From Paenibacillus_D sp047238105 (GTDB lineage Bacteria > Bacillota > Bacilli > Paenibacillales > Paenibacillaceae), in contig NZ_JBDFMD010000001.1 in assembly GCF_047238105.1 (NCBI RefSeq), positions 7,068,001 to 7,132,000 of the forward strand: DNA of 64,000 nt. The letters are read 5' to 3'. The stretch's first letter is position 1. Each line of letters starts with the position of its first letter. The position numbers and the translations under genes were made by a program. The notes under the pieces were generated by a model. That model was given only the letters and a program-made list of their open reading frames with translations, was not told where the DNA came from and made no database searches. Shown in pieces: positions 1-7,637 of the stretch.

Positions 1-1
1 T

Positions 2-370
2 TTCCGCGAGCAGGTGATGCGCGAAGGTGTCGGTTATGTGGCCAATGCCAGAACGAAGCAGCAGATGCCGATCGAGGCTGTATTCTTCGAAGATCTTGAC
101 CGCAACCGGGAGCGCTTCGATATTCCTGCGAGAGCAGCCGAGCTGCAGACACCGGTGCTCTTCATCCAGGGGATGAAGGATGCGGAGCGGCTGCTGGACG
201 GATTCAGGACGCTCCGCCAGCAGGCTCCGCATCATCGCTTCGCAGAGCTGGCGGATGCGGACCACACGTTCGGCGTGAAGCATCCGTTTGCCGCTCCGAC
301 CGACGACCTGGACCGTGCGATCGCGATCACGGCGGCGTTCTTTGCGCCGCTGATGGCCAAAGACAGCTAG
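2..370 (+). CDS. Alpha/beta hydrolase, C-terminal part (5' end outside window)
   Basis: The reading frame is open from the first bases of the window, so the gene starts upstream and only about the last 120 residues are seen. The stretch TPVLFIQG followed about 40 residues later by ADADHTF is the usual end of an alpha/beta-hydrolase fold, with the His of DADHTF as the likely catalytic histidine; the nucleophile and acid must lie partly upstream. A nearby in-frame GTG/ATG (14/17) lacks a convincing ribosome binding site. Substrate cannot be told. The next gene starts 37 bp downstream on the same strand, so the two may be co-transcribed. Confidence 0.7.
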   Translation, partial: FREQVMREGVGYVANARTKQQMPIEAVFFEDLDRNRERFDIPARAAELQTPVLFIQGMKDAERLLDGFRTLRQQAPHHRFAELADADHTFGVKHPFAAPTDDLDRAIAITAAFFAPLMAKDS

Positions 371-407
371 GCCAGCTGCTTATACTAAGGATAGGGAGTT
401 GAACGAA

Positions 408-1052
408 ATGAACGTATTCATCACAGGTGCTGGCGGCAAGATCGGCCGCTTGCTCGTAGAGATCCTAAAAGCAACAGGCAAGCATACACCCGTGGCGATG
501 GTGCGCAGCCGGGAGCAGGCGGAGCGCTATGAAGCCGCCGGGGTCAGAAGTGTCATCGCGAACCTTGAGTCCAGTGTAGACGAGCTCGCAGCAGCCATCC
601 AAGGTAGCGATGCGATCGTCTTCACAGCAGGCTCCGGCGGGCATACCGGCTATGATAAGACGATCCTGATCGACCTTGACGGCGCAGTCAAGATGTTCGA
701 AGCAGCCGAGCTGGCAGGCATCAAACGGTTCGTCATGGTCAGCGCGTTTGGCGCCCACCGCAGAGAGCTGTGGTCGGAGGCGATTCAGCCTTACTATGCG
801 GCCAAGCATTACGCCGACAGGCTGCTGGCATCAAGTGGGCTGGATTATACGATCCTGCGGCCGGGCCGGCTGCTCGATGAACCGGGAACCGGCATGATCA
901 GCATCGACGAAGGGATGGAGCGGGGCTCGATCCCGCGAGAGGATGTGGCAGGGGTGATCGCAGCGGTGCTGGAGGCGCCAGCGACGATCCGGCGCTCTTA
1001 CGATCTGCTCTCAGGCAAGCAATCGATCGGCGATGCGATCGCTGCAATCTGA
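408..1052 (+). CDS. NAD(P)-binding SDR-type oxidoreductase (YwnB/YhfK-like)
   Basis: About 214 residues. The N-terminus MNVFITGAGGKIGRLL carries the Rossmann glycine motif GxxGxxG of atypical short-chain dehydrogenases, and a YAAKHYAD segment occupies the usual YxxxK region. Proteins of this type are small NAD(P)H-dependent reductases or NAD(P)-binding regulators; the substrate is unknown. ATG 408 is preferred over the in-frame TTG at 399 because the ribosome binding site ATAGGGAG (391-398) gives 9 bp spacing to the ATG and none to the TTG. It follows the hydrolase closely and probably shares its transcript. Confidence 0.75.
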   Translation: MNVFITGAGGKIGRLLVEILKATGKHTPVAMVRSREQAERYEAAGVRSVIANLESSVDELAAAIQGSDAIVFTAGSGGHTGYDKTILIDLDGAVKMFEAAELAGIKRFVMVSAFGAHRRELWSEAIQPYYAAKHYADRLLASSGLDYTILRPGRLLDEPGTGMISIDEGMERGSIPREDVAGVIAAVLEAPATIRRSYDLLSGKQSIGDAIAAI

Positions 1053-1121
1053 TCGATCCGGAGAAATGCAAGCTAAGTAGATAGAAGAATCATATACTTT
1101 CATCAATTTGGACAAAACCTG

Positions 1122-1228
1122 CTCACGCAGGTTGGCACTGCGATACGGACACAATAGGGTCTATTTTGCACAAAAACGCGCCCATGCTCGAACTAGGGGC
1201 TACTGTGTCCGTTCGTGAGTGAGCACTA
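1122..1228. repeat. Dispersed intergenic repeat, short copy (copy A)
   Basis: This lies in a 330-bp gap without genes. Bases 1122-1182 match the reverse complement of about 60358-60416 at nearly every position, and 1178-1228 match the reverse complement of about 60190-60245 more weakly. Copy A therefore looks like the copy at 60.2-60.4 kb with its middle removed. A perfect 7-bp hairpin (AACCTGC/GCAGGTT, 1117-1134) sits at one edge. A further block at about 1270-1305 (AAGGTGAAACGGCTGTC) matches the reverse complement of about 60495-60515. No coding potential is seen. Confidence 0.75.
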
Positions 1229-1329
1229 CCCTAAGCGTTCTTCTTCTTTTTTTGGGGTGGGGGCCGGAAACTTATAAATTAAGCCAAGGTGAAACGGCTG
1301 TCGCCGTTATACACTTAGAATTTAAGAAA

Positions 1330-1384
1330 AAGACCTCCGAAAGATCGGAAGTCTTCCGGACCAGTTGTACGCACAACTGGTCTT
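1330..1384 (-). terminator. Double-hairpin terminator of the metal ATPase gene
   Basis: Read on the minus strand just past the ATPase stop codon: a perfect 10-bp hairpin (GACCAGTTGT/ACAACTGGTC, plus 1359-1382), then a second hairpin (about 1330-1357) ending in a T-tract. The second is a standard intrinsic terminator. Confidence 0.8.
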
Positions 1385-3550
1385 TTACTTGTTGGCGATC
1401 GTGTCTTCACTGTGGCGCCGGATCAGGATCGTCAGACTGACCAGAGTAACGAAGATCGTCGCGCCCATATCGGATAGAATGGCGATCCAAAGCGTCAGCC
1501 ATCCAGGTATTGTGAGCAGCAGGGCGATCAGCTTCAAGCCTAGCGAGACGATGATGTTGAACCGGATAATCCGGTTCACCCTGCGGGATATCGAGACGGC
1601 CTCTGGAAGCTTGCCCAGATGATCCTGCATGAGCACGATATCTGCAGTTTCGATTGCGCTGTCTGTTCCTTTGCCCATAGCGATTCCCAATTGGGCCGAG
1701 GCGAGAGCGGGCGCATCATTGATTCCGTCGCCGATCATCGCCACCTGGCCTTTGGCCGCCAACGCTTTGATCCGGTTCACTTTGTCTTCCGGCAACAGAT
1801 TGCCATAATAGGAAGAGACGCCGACAGCGGCAGCGACCTTCTCGGCTGTTTTGCTATGATCGCCGGTCAACATGACAGTCTGCTTGATACCGAGCTTATG
1901 GAGCGCTCCGATGACGTCTCTGCTCTCGGAGCGGATCTCGTCGGCAATGCCGAACACGCCCAGCACGCTCTTCTGATCGGCTACCAGTACGAGCGTCAGT
2001 CCTTCTTCCTTCATCTTGTCAATTCGATTCTGAACATCCGGCGGGAGCGTCAGATGCGCGATGCTGCCTTCATTGCCGAGCCAGTAAGGTTCGCTTTCAA
2101 CTCTAGCCTGGATGCCGCGTCCGCTGACTGTTGTGATCTCGTCTGGAGCGACCAGTTCCGTCTGCCGGCTGGCAATCTCCCGCATGATCGCTTTGGCGAG
2201 CGGATGAGATGATGACTGTTCGATCGAGCCGGCCACGCGGAAGAAACGCGGCTCATCGTACACTTCGACTTGGACTACATGAGGCTCTCCCTTGGTCAAT
2301 GTACCGGTCTTGTCGAATGCCAGAGTATCGATCTTGCCGAGCTGCTCCAGGTATACGCCGCCTTTGACGAGCACCCCGTCCCGAGCATTGCGGGTAATGC
2401 CTGATACGATAGCAATCGGCGAGGACAGGATCAGTGCACACGGGCAGCCGACAATCAAGACAGAGAGCCCCTGATAAACCCAGGTCATCCAGTCTCCCGC
2501 CAGCAGCAGCGGAGGGAGGAGCATGACCAGCAAAGCAACAACCATGATAAGGGGGGTGTAATACTTGGCGAACCGGTTGATGAAGAGCTCGGTCGGCGTC
2601 TTCGTCTCCTGCGCTTCCTGAACGAGGTGAAGGATCCTGGCCAGCGAGGAGTCCTCATAGGCTTTAGTGATCTCTACATACAGCAGCCCTTCATTGTTGA
2701 TGGCGCCGCCATAGACCGCTTCGCCGGCTTCCTTCTCCACCGGGAGCGACTCGCCTGTGATCGCCGCCTCGTTAACCGAGCTCCTGCCGTCTTTGACGAT
2801 CCCGTCGGAAGGGATCTTCTCGCCAGGCTTGATCTTCACCAGGTCGCCCGCCTCGAGCGAAGCAATCGGCACGACGATCTCTTGCCCGCCATGCACCTTG
2901 ACGGCTTCCTTAGGAGCTACCTGCAGGAGCGACTCCATGGACCGTCGCGCCTTCTCCATCCCGTAACCCTCGAGCAGTTCATTGAGCCCGAACAGGATGG
3001 CTACCAGCGTCGCTTCTTTCCACTCGCCGATGGCGACTGCGCCGATCAGTGCGATCGTCATCAGGGTGTCGATATTGAACCTGAGCTTGAAGAGATTCTT
3101 CAAGCCGCGCACAAAAGTAGTATAGCCGCTGATCGCAGTGGCTATTAGGTAGAGCGGGATGACGAGCATGCGATCCAATGTTCCATCCAGCAGCAAGGCC
3201 GCTCCATAGATGACAGCCGATACAATCAGCAGCTTCAGCATCCGGTTATTGCCGCCTTCATGGCTGTGGTCCTGGTCATCATGAGAGTGGTCATGCCCGT
3301 GCTTGTGCGCGCCTGCTCCAGCTGCCGTACCTGTAAGTGTCGTTCCATCTGCGGGACTCGAGGCGATGTAGGCGCCATCCGATTTCAGGATACGGCGCAC
3401 CTCGGGCAGCGGTACCTGCGGATCGATGGTCAATTTGCCCGAGTTGTAGCTGAGCCTTGTATGCTCGCCATGCTCCAGCTGCTTCAATTCGTCTTCGAGG
3501 CGCTGGGCGCATCCGGCGCAGGAGAGACCTTTGATGCGATATTCATTCAT
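1385..3550 (-). CDS. cadA: P1B-type heavy-metal (Cd2+/Zn2+/Co2+) translocating ATPase
   Basis: 721 residues, normal for ZntA/CadA-type exporters. Domains in order: an N-terminal heavy-metal-associated domain with GLSCAGCAQ (about residues 8-16); a His/Asp-rich linker (about 82-101) able to bind metal; transmembrane segments; the actuator loop with TGES; the transport-site motif CPCAL in the sixth membrane helix; the phosphorylation motif DKTGTLT; and GDGINDAP in the hinge. CPC with a His-rich N-terminus fits divalent-cation rather than copper export, though copper cannot be excluded from sequence alone. A palindromic ArsR/SmtB-like operator lies just upstream, and an ArsR-type sensor is encoded about 2 kb away. 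Confidence 0.92.
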   Translation of the reverse strand: MNEYRIKGLSCAGCAQRLEDELKQLEHGEHTRLSYNSGKLTIDPQVPLPEVRRILKSDGAYIASSPADGTTLTGTAAGAGAHKHGHDHSHDDQDHSHEGGNNRMLKLLIVSAVIYGAALLLDGTLDRMLVIPLYLIATAISGYTTFVRGLKNLFKLRFNIDTLMTIALIGAVAIGEWKEATLVAILFGLNELLEGYGMEKARRSMESLLQVAPKEAVKVHGGQEIVVPIASLEAGDLVKIKPGEKIPSDGIVKDGRSSVNEAAITGESLPVEKEAGEAVYGGAINNEGLLYVEITKAYEDSSLARILHLVQEAQETKTPTELFINRFAKYYTPLIMVVALLVMLLPPLLLAGDWMTWVYQGLSVLIVGCPCALILSSPIAIVSGITRNARDGVLVKGGVYLEQLGKIDTLAFDKTGTLTKGEPHVVQVEVYDEPRFFRVAGSIEQSSSHPLAKAIMREIASRQTELVAPDEITTVSGRGIQARVESEPYWLGNEGSIAHLTLPPDVQNRIDKMKEEGLTLVLVADQKSVLGVFGIADEIRSESRDVIGALHKLGIKQTVMLTGDHSKTAEKVAAAVGVSSYYGNLLPEDKVNRIKALAAKGQVAMIGDGINDAPALASAQLGIAMGKGTDSAIETADIVLMQDHLGKLPEAVSISRRVNRIIRFNIIVSLGLKLIALLLTIPGWLTLWIAILSDMGATIFVTLVSLTILIRRHSEDTIANK

Positions 3551-3571
3551 GAGGACACCTTCTTTCGATTA

Positions 3572-3596
3572 AAACATGAGCACTTGATCATATGTT
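3572..3596 (-). promoter_or_regulatory. Candidate ArsR/SmtB-family operator upstream of the metal ATPase
   Basis: AAACATGA (3572-3579), 8 bp, then TCATATGTT (3588-3596): an imperfect inverted repeat of the ATATGAA/TTCATAT type bound by CzrA/CadC/SmtB sensors. It lies 22-46 bp upstream of the ATPase start and overlaps AT-rich promoter-like sequence. The sensor at 5560-5925 is the obvious candidate ligand. Confidence 0.5.
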
Positions 3597-3643
3597 ATAA
3601 AAGTTATTCCCCAAAGTCAACTGTAGCGTCTCCTTTACCGCGC

Positions 3644-4708
3644 CTAATTATGTTGTCTGCCGGCTAAGATATGATCGACGACCGCTCTGGCATCTTCCTC
3701 GACGCCGCCGATGAGGGCAGAGCTGCGGCGTGACTGCCAGGGCAGACCGACAGCGTACAATCCTTCGACTGAAGTGACTCCGTACCGGTGGATCAGTCCG
3801 CCTCCTTCATTGATGATCCCTGGGACATCCAGCCAGCTGTACTCCGGCCGAAAGCCGGTACTCCAGATTATGTTGGCATAGCTGCGTCTGCTACCGTCAG
3901 CCAGCACCACTGATATGCCTTCCGAACCCACTGATTTGGGCAATAATTCGATAGTGTTTTGCTTGACTGCTCGTTTGAATTCCAGTCCGAACAAGGGGTC
4001 CGGTCTCGATCGGATCCTGCGGCCCAGCCACGAATCGGAAGGAGCCGAGAGGATGCCAAGCTTGTCGAACCAATAAAATATATTTTTGCCCATCACCGTC
4101 ATGGGTAGAGACAACGGTCTGTGACCAGCCGATAACGCGACCTTGCCGAGGTTGGCCCCGGACAGCTCATATGCGATCTGGGCTCCGGAGTTCCCCGCGC
4201 CGACTACCAGTGAATCGCCGTCAGTGAGCTGACCGGGATTGATGTATTGGGATGAGTGCAGCTGCACTATAGAAGGAGAGAGCCGCTTGGCGAAATCAGG
4301 TATCCAAGGCTGCTGAAAGGGGCCTGTCGCAATAATGACAGCTCTCGCGCTATATTGGCCTTTATCGGTATGTATGACAAATCCGGCTTCTTCTTTGGCA
4401 ACAGAGTTCACGGTAGTGCCATAGCGAATCTTCAAGCCGAAACGGGTGGCGTAAGCTGACAGATAGTCTGCTGTCTCATCCTTGGTTGGAAGCCGCCCCG
4501 CATCTCCGGGGAAGGGCATGCCCGGGAGCTGGCTGTACATCCGGGGTGTAAACAGCACAAGAGAATCATAACGGCTCCGCCATGAGGAACCAGCTGCCAG
4601 CCCTCTGTCCAACACGAGATAATCTACCCCATTTCGTGCAAGGTAATAACCTGCAGCCATCCCCGCCTGACCGCCTCCGATAATCGCAACCTCAACCTTT
4701 GCAAGCAC
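3644..4708 (-). CDS. Flavin-containing monooxygenase-like FAD/NAD(P)-binding protein (CzcO-like)
   Basis: 354 residues. The N-terminal dinucleotide motif is IIGGGQAGMAAGYYL (about 8-22) and a second NAD(P)-binding motif VVGAGNSGAQIAYEL sits near 168-182, with ATGPFQQPWIP between them. This is the arrangement of single-component flavin monooxygenases related to YumC/CzcO. Such genes often lie beside metal-resistance genes, but the reaction is not established and the substrate is unknown. The GTG at 4708 has an AAGGTG-type ribosome binding site on the minus strand. It is transcribed towards the ATPase and divergently from the CopC gene. Confidence 0.8.
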   Translation of the reverse strand: MLAKVEVAIIGGGQAGMAAGYYLARNGVDYLVLDRGLAAGSSWRSRYDSLVLFTPRMYSQLPGMPFPGDAGRLPTKDETADYLSAYATRFGLKIRYGTTVNSVAKEEAGFVIHTDKGQYSARAVIIATGPFQQPWIPDFAKRLSPSIVQLHSSQYINPGQLTDGDSLVVGAGNSGAQIAYELSGANLGKVALSAGHRPLSLPMTVMGKNIFYWFDKLGILSAPSDSWLGRRIRSRPDPLFGLEFKRAVKQNTIELLPKSVGSEGISVVLADGSRRSYANIIWSTGFRPEYSWLDVPGIINEGGGLIHRYGVTSVEGLYAVGLPWQSRRSSALIGGVEEDARAVVDHILAGRQHN

Positions 4709-4841
4709 ATAATCACCTTCCTGAACAAATCTTAATGGAGATTCCAGTGTAGTGTAGCATAATCCGCCTCAATATGTGAATGAATGATCATGTGAATAAA
4801 TAATTGATTGCACGCATTTTCGCTCTTATTCGTAAATTTGG

Positions 4842-4847
4842 TATAAT
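4842..4847 (+). promoter_or_regulatory. Probable -10 box for the CopC-like gene
   Basis: A consensus TATAAT at 4842-4847, about 44 bp before the chosen GTG start. The -35 region is weak, which would fit a regulated promoter. Two near-direct repeats (ATGTGAATGAAT and ATGTGAATAAAT, about 4775-4803) lie upstream in the divergent interval and could be half-sites of a metal-sensor operator. Confidence 0.45.
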
Positions 4848-4890
4848 ATAATGGCTAATCATTCAAAATGATCTTATGGAGGGAATGCAT

Positions 4891-5475
4891 GTGCGGTTGC
4901 GCTGGCTTGTATTAGGTATTATGGCAGTACTATTGTTCGGTATTGCAGGGACGGGGGTTTCATATGCCCACACGATGATGACGACAGCCTCCCCGGAACC
5001 GGATTCAACCGTCTCGGGAGAGCTTGAAGAGGTCGTCTTGACCTTCAATACGGATATAGATGCGTCTAGCACGTTCAGTCTGATCTACGAGGGAGAAGAG
5101 CTGGACATCGGGCCGGTCGAAGTAGACGAGCAATACATGCGGGCTGCTGTGGACAGACCGCTGTCCGGCGGTAAATACACGGTGGCTTGGCAGATCGTCG
5201 GTGAGGATGGACACCCGATCGAGAGCGAATATTTGTTTACCGTTGATGCGCCTGTCCTGGAATCGGCACCCGACGAGTCTGTCCAGGAAGAGGCGCCAGC
5301 CGTGTCAGAGCAAGATGGGGAGCTCCAGGACGCTCAACAAGACACGGCCCAGGATTCGGACTCAGAGAACGGTTCGTCGGGCTCGGTCGTCCTCCCGCTT
5401 GTCATCGGTGCGGCCGTAGCGTTGGTTCTCCTGCTGTTGTTTGTATGGGGAACTCGTAACGGAAGAAAGAAGTAG
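4891..5475 (+). CDS. copC: CopC-domain copper-binding/resistance protein, membrane anchored
   Basis: About 194 residues: a signal peptide ending in SYA, a CopC-type beta-sandwich, a Glu/Gln/Asp-rich linker and a C-terminal transmembrane helix with a basic tail. The predicted mature N-terminus begins with His (HTMMTTASPEP), and a conserved GHP lies in the domain end; in CopC proteins these residues form the Cu(II) site. It should sit on the outer face of the membrane. GTG 4891 is preferred over ATGs at 4876/4885 because GGAGGG (4879-4883) lies 7 bp upstream of it. The ArsR gene follows after 84 bp with its own ribosome binding site. Confidence 0.82.
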   Translation: MRLRWLVLGIMAVLLFGIAGTGVSYAHTMMTTASPEPDSTVSGELEEVVLTFNTDIDASSTFSLIYEGEELDIGPVEVDEQYMRAAVDRPLSGGKYTVAWQIVGEDGHPIESEYLFTVDAPVLESAPDESVQEEAPAVSEQDGELQDAQQDTAQDSDSENGSSGSVVLPLVIGAAVALVLLLLFVWGTRNGRKK

Positions 5476-5559
5476 ACGTCCAAAAGCTGGCATGTTTACT
5501 GCCTTATTTGTAATACTTCTGATATAATAAGGAGATGAAAGATAAGGGGGTGCCTGCAG

Positions 5560-5925
5560 ATGGACAAGTTAGTTGAAGAACAGTGTGAGGATACCTGTGC
5601 AGGAACGGAAGCGAATGTCGAGGTATTGCGGACAAGACGGCTCGAAGAACATACCGCAGTCGAGCTGGCGGACTTGTTCAAGGCGCTGGGAGATCCGACG
5701 CGTGTCAAGATGATCCATGCGCTGCTCGATCAGGAGCTGTGTGTGCACGATTTGTGCGAGGTGCTCGGCATGGCTCAGTCCGCAGTGTCGCATCAGCTCC
5801 GTTACCTGCGCAATGTGCGGATCGTCAAGCGCCGCAAAGAAGGCAAAACCGTCTACTATTCCTTGGACGATGAGCATGTCAAGCAGATCTTCCTGCAGAC
5901 GATGAGCCATCTGCAGCATGCCTGA
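5560..5925 (+). CDS. ArsR/SmtB-family metal-sensing repressor
   Basis: 121 residues with a winged helix (LGDPTRVKMIHAL ... MAQSAVSHQLRYLR). Two known metal-site regions are occupied. The N-terminal CEDTC together with ELCVHDLC in helix alpha3 resembles the CadC alpha3N site, and DDEH with the C-terminal HLQH resembles the alpha5 Zn site of SmtB/CzrA. Such repressors leave DNA on binding Zn, Cd, Pb or Co. Targets are probably the ATPase, through the palindrome at 3572-3596, and the copC/arsR region. Carrying parts of both site types is seen in CadC; which one is sensory cannot be told from sequence. Confidence 0.88.
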   Translation: MDKLVEEQCEDTCAGTEANVEVLRTRRLEEHTAVELADLFKALGDPTRVKMIHALLDQELCVHDLCEVLGMAQSAVSHQLRYLRNVRIVKRRKEGKTVYYSLDDEHVKQIFLQTMSHLQHA

Positions 5926-5931
5926 CCTGAT

Positions 5932-5966
5932 GAGTTTCTGCAATCTTTGTAGAGACTCTTTTTTTA
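5932..5966 (+). terminator. Intrinsic terminator of the arsR gene
   Basis: GAGTTTCTGCA pairs with TGTAGAGACTC across a 5-nt loop (9 of 11 pairs) and is followed by a run of seven or more T. It begins 7 bp after the stop codon. Confidence 0.75.
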
Positions 5967-5995
5967 TAGGGAGTGGCTAAGGCTTAAAATCGGTA

Positions 5996-6039
5996 CTAAA
6001 AAGCATGCACAGAGCACTGGCTTAACTCTCCGCATGCTT
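5996..6039 (-). terminator. Terminator of the Cys-rich copper-storage gene
   Basis: On the minus strand, AAGCATGC and GCATGCTT (plus 6001-6008 and 6032-6039) form a hairpin with an inner GAG/CTC pairing. The A-run at plus 5998-6002 supplies the T-tract. Confidence 0.7.
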
Positions 6040-6054
6040 CTTATCAATGAATGA

Positions 6055-6384
6055 TCAAGCCGCCATGCGTCTGCAAGCCTCTGCACAACGGAAACATGCT
6101 TCGGCGCATTGACGGCAATGCTCGTGGTGCTCATGTGTTGCGCATTCCCGGCCGCAAGCCTCGCAAGCCTCAGCACATAAAGCGCAAATCTGCCGGACAA
6201 ATGGACTGTTGCGCGACATGGCTGAAGCGGCGAGCATGCAGAGCTCCGCGCATTCGCGATCCAGTCTTATACAATCCCTCATCATGTCGATGTCTGCTTC
6301 CTTGAGACAGGAGTCATAACAATGATTGCACGCTTGCATACATGCCAGACATTCTTCGATACAATCCTTGTAATGGTCATGCAT
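6055..6384 (-). CDS. Four-helix-bundle Cys-rich copper-storage protein (Csp3/DUF326 type)
   Basis: 109 residues containing 19 cysteines, mostly in CxxC and CxxxC steps along predicted helices, plus a His cluster THEHHEHC near residues 83-90. This is the pattern of the Csp family, in which Cys-lined four-helix bundles hold many Cu(I) ions. No signal peptide is present, which points to a cytosolic Csp3-like form. Its place next to copC, an ArsR sensor and a metal ATPase supports a copper or thiophilic-metal buffering role. A GGAG-type ribosome binding site precedes the ATG. Confidence 0.88.
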   Translation of the reverse strand: MHDHYKDCIEECLACMQACNHCYDSCLKEADIDMMRDCIRLDRECAELCMLAASAMSRNSPFVRQICALCAEACEACGRECATHEHHEHCRQCAEACFRCAEACRRMAA

Positions 6385-6642
6385 TAGATCGCACTCCTTT
6401 TTTTATATAGTCATTTATACTATACCCCTCTGTGATATGCTCGAATCGAGTATTGCAGCGGTGAAGCTGTATATTCGTCCTCAGGGGAGAGGCAAGCGGG
6501 ACTTCAGGGCGTGTGCGCAATCACAAAAGGGTAACAAATGCGAAGTTTACTATGCCTTCTCTTCAAACCGCGCTAGCCGCGGCTTTTTTGTTGCGCTGTG
6601 ATGAAAATTATGGACAAGGGTTTTCATTTATGAAAGGTGTGC
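6385..6642. other. Non-coding gap with an orphan terminator-like hairpin
   Basis: No gene was found here. The only clear structure is CCGCG-ctagc-CGCGG followed by CTTTTTT (6568-6589), a terminator-shaped hairpin on the plus strand with no upstream plus-strand gene. It may end a small untranslated RNA from about 6430-6560, or be a relic. No known riboswitch class was recognised. Confidence 0.4.
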
Positions 6643-6662
6643 TATAATGGTAATCGTTACGA
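6643..6662 (+). promoter_or_regulatory. Promoter and Zur-like operator of the nik-type operon
   Basis: A consensus -10 TATAAT (6643-6648) is followed at once by TGGTAATCGTTACGA (6648-6662). That agrees at 12 of 14 fixed positions with the Bacillus Zur box TCGTAAT-N-ATTACGA. The overlapping 17-bp stretch 6650-6666 is also a perfect palindrome around one central base. An operator over the transcription start fits repression by zinc-loaded Zur; another Fur-family protein is possible. Confidence 0.65.
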
Positions 6663-6683
6663 TTACATATAAAGGAGGATTGC

Positions 6684-7616
6684 ATGTTTGCACGTTATCT
6701 GTTGCTGCGGCTATGGCAAGTGATCCCCGTCTTGCTGGGCGTCTCCGGACTTGCCTTCCTGTTGATGCACTTGACGCCCGGCGATCCGGCAGAGATCATG
6801 CTGCGATCGGATGGCGTCCAACCGACTGCGGAGGCGATCGAAGCGACCCGGGAGGCACTTGGACTGAATCGTTCGATACCTGACCAATATGTGCACTGGC
6901 TTGGCCGGGTCGTCCGGCTGGACCTGGGCATCTCGTACCGCAGCAATGGCCCGGTGCTGACTGAGCTGCTGGCCCGTCTGCCTGCGACGGCGCTGCTCAC
7001 CGGCTCTGCGCTGGCGGCAGCGATCCTGATCGCCATGCCGCTCGGGATTGCATCAGCGCTGTACCCCGGCCGCTGGCCTGACCGGCTGGGGCGTCTCTGC
7101 GCGCTTCTGAGCGCATCGATGCCGTCTTACTGGTTGGCTTTACTGCTATTGTATTACGGAGCAGTGAAGCTTAAGATGTTTCCCGTCATGGGCATGGACG
7201 GCGCAGCGAGCTTGGTCCTGCCCGCACTCACCCTTGGCTTCGGCATGGCGGGCATCTATATCCGGCTCATCCGCGCCAGTCTGCTGGAGGAACTCGGGAA
7301 GCTGTACATCAAAGCAGCCAGAGCCAAGGGAATAACCTGGCCGCGGGTGATTGCCGGGCATGCGCTGCGCAATGCCATGCTGCCCAGTCTAACGCTGCTC
7401 GGCGTGCATGTCGCAGGCCTCCTGGGAGGATCGGTGATCGTCGAGAGTATCTTCTCCTGGCCCGGGATCGGCAAATATGCCGTGGATGCGATATTCGCCA
7501 AGGATTATATCGTGATCCAGGGCTATGTATTCATGATGGCTGTTGCCGTAGTCCTGATTAATCTGACAGTCGATCTGCTGCAGCTGCTGCTCGATCCTCG
7601 GATCAGGCTGCGATGA
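6684..7616 (+). CDS. nikB: NikB-type ABC transporter permease
   Basis: 310 residues, about six membrane helices, with the dipeptide/nickel permease N-terminus (LLLRLWQVIPVLLGVSGLAFLLMHLTPGDPA) and an EAA loop near IKAARAKGITWPRV. It forms the membrane channel with NikC for a cargo delivered by the binding protein at 10178-11836. The ATG follows AAAGGAGG by 5 bp. It is the first gene of a tightly spaced run. The Zur-like box just upstream suggests zinc starvation rather than nickel as the signal, so the nik name marks the family, not proven nickel specificity. Confidence 0.88.
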   Translation: MFARYLLLRLWQVIPVLLGVSGLAFLLMHLTPGDPAEIMLRSDGVQPTAEAIEATREALGLNRSIPDQYVHWLGRVVRLDLGISYRSNGPVLTELLARLPATALLTGSALAAAILIAMPLGIASALYPGRWPDRLGRLCALLSASMPSYWLALLLLYYGAVKLKMFPVMGMDGAASLVLPALTLGFGMAGIYIRLIRASLLEELGKLYIKAARAKGITWPRVIAGHALRNAMLPSLTLLGVHVAGLLGGSVIVESIFSWPGIGKYAVDAIFAKDYIVIQGYVFMMAVAVVLINLTVDLLQLLLDPRIRLR

Positions 7617-7637
7617 CGGCAGAAGGAGCGGCTAATC

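Noticed and set aside
1219..1622. Short plus-strand open frames before and inside the ATPase end
   Set aside because: They cross the terminator and read antisense through the ATPase; no support.
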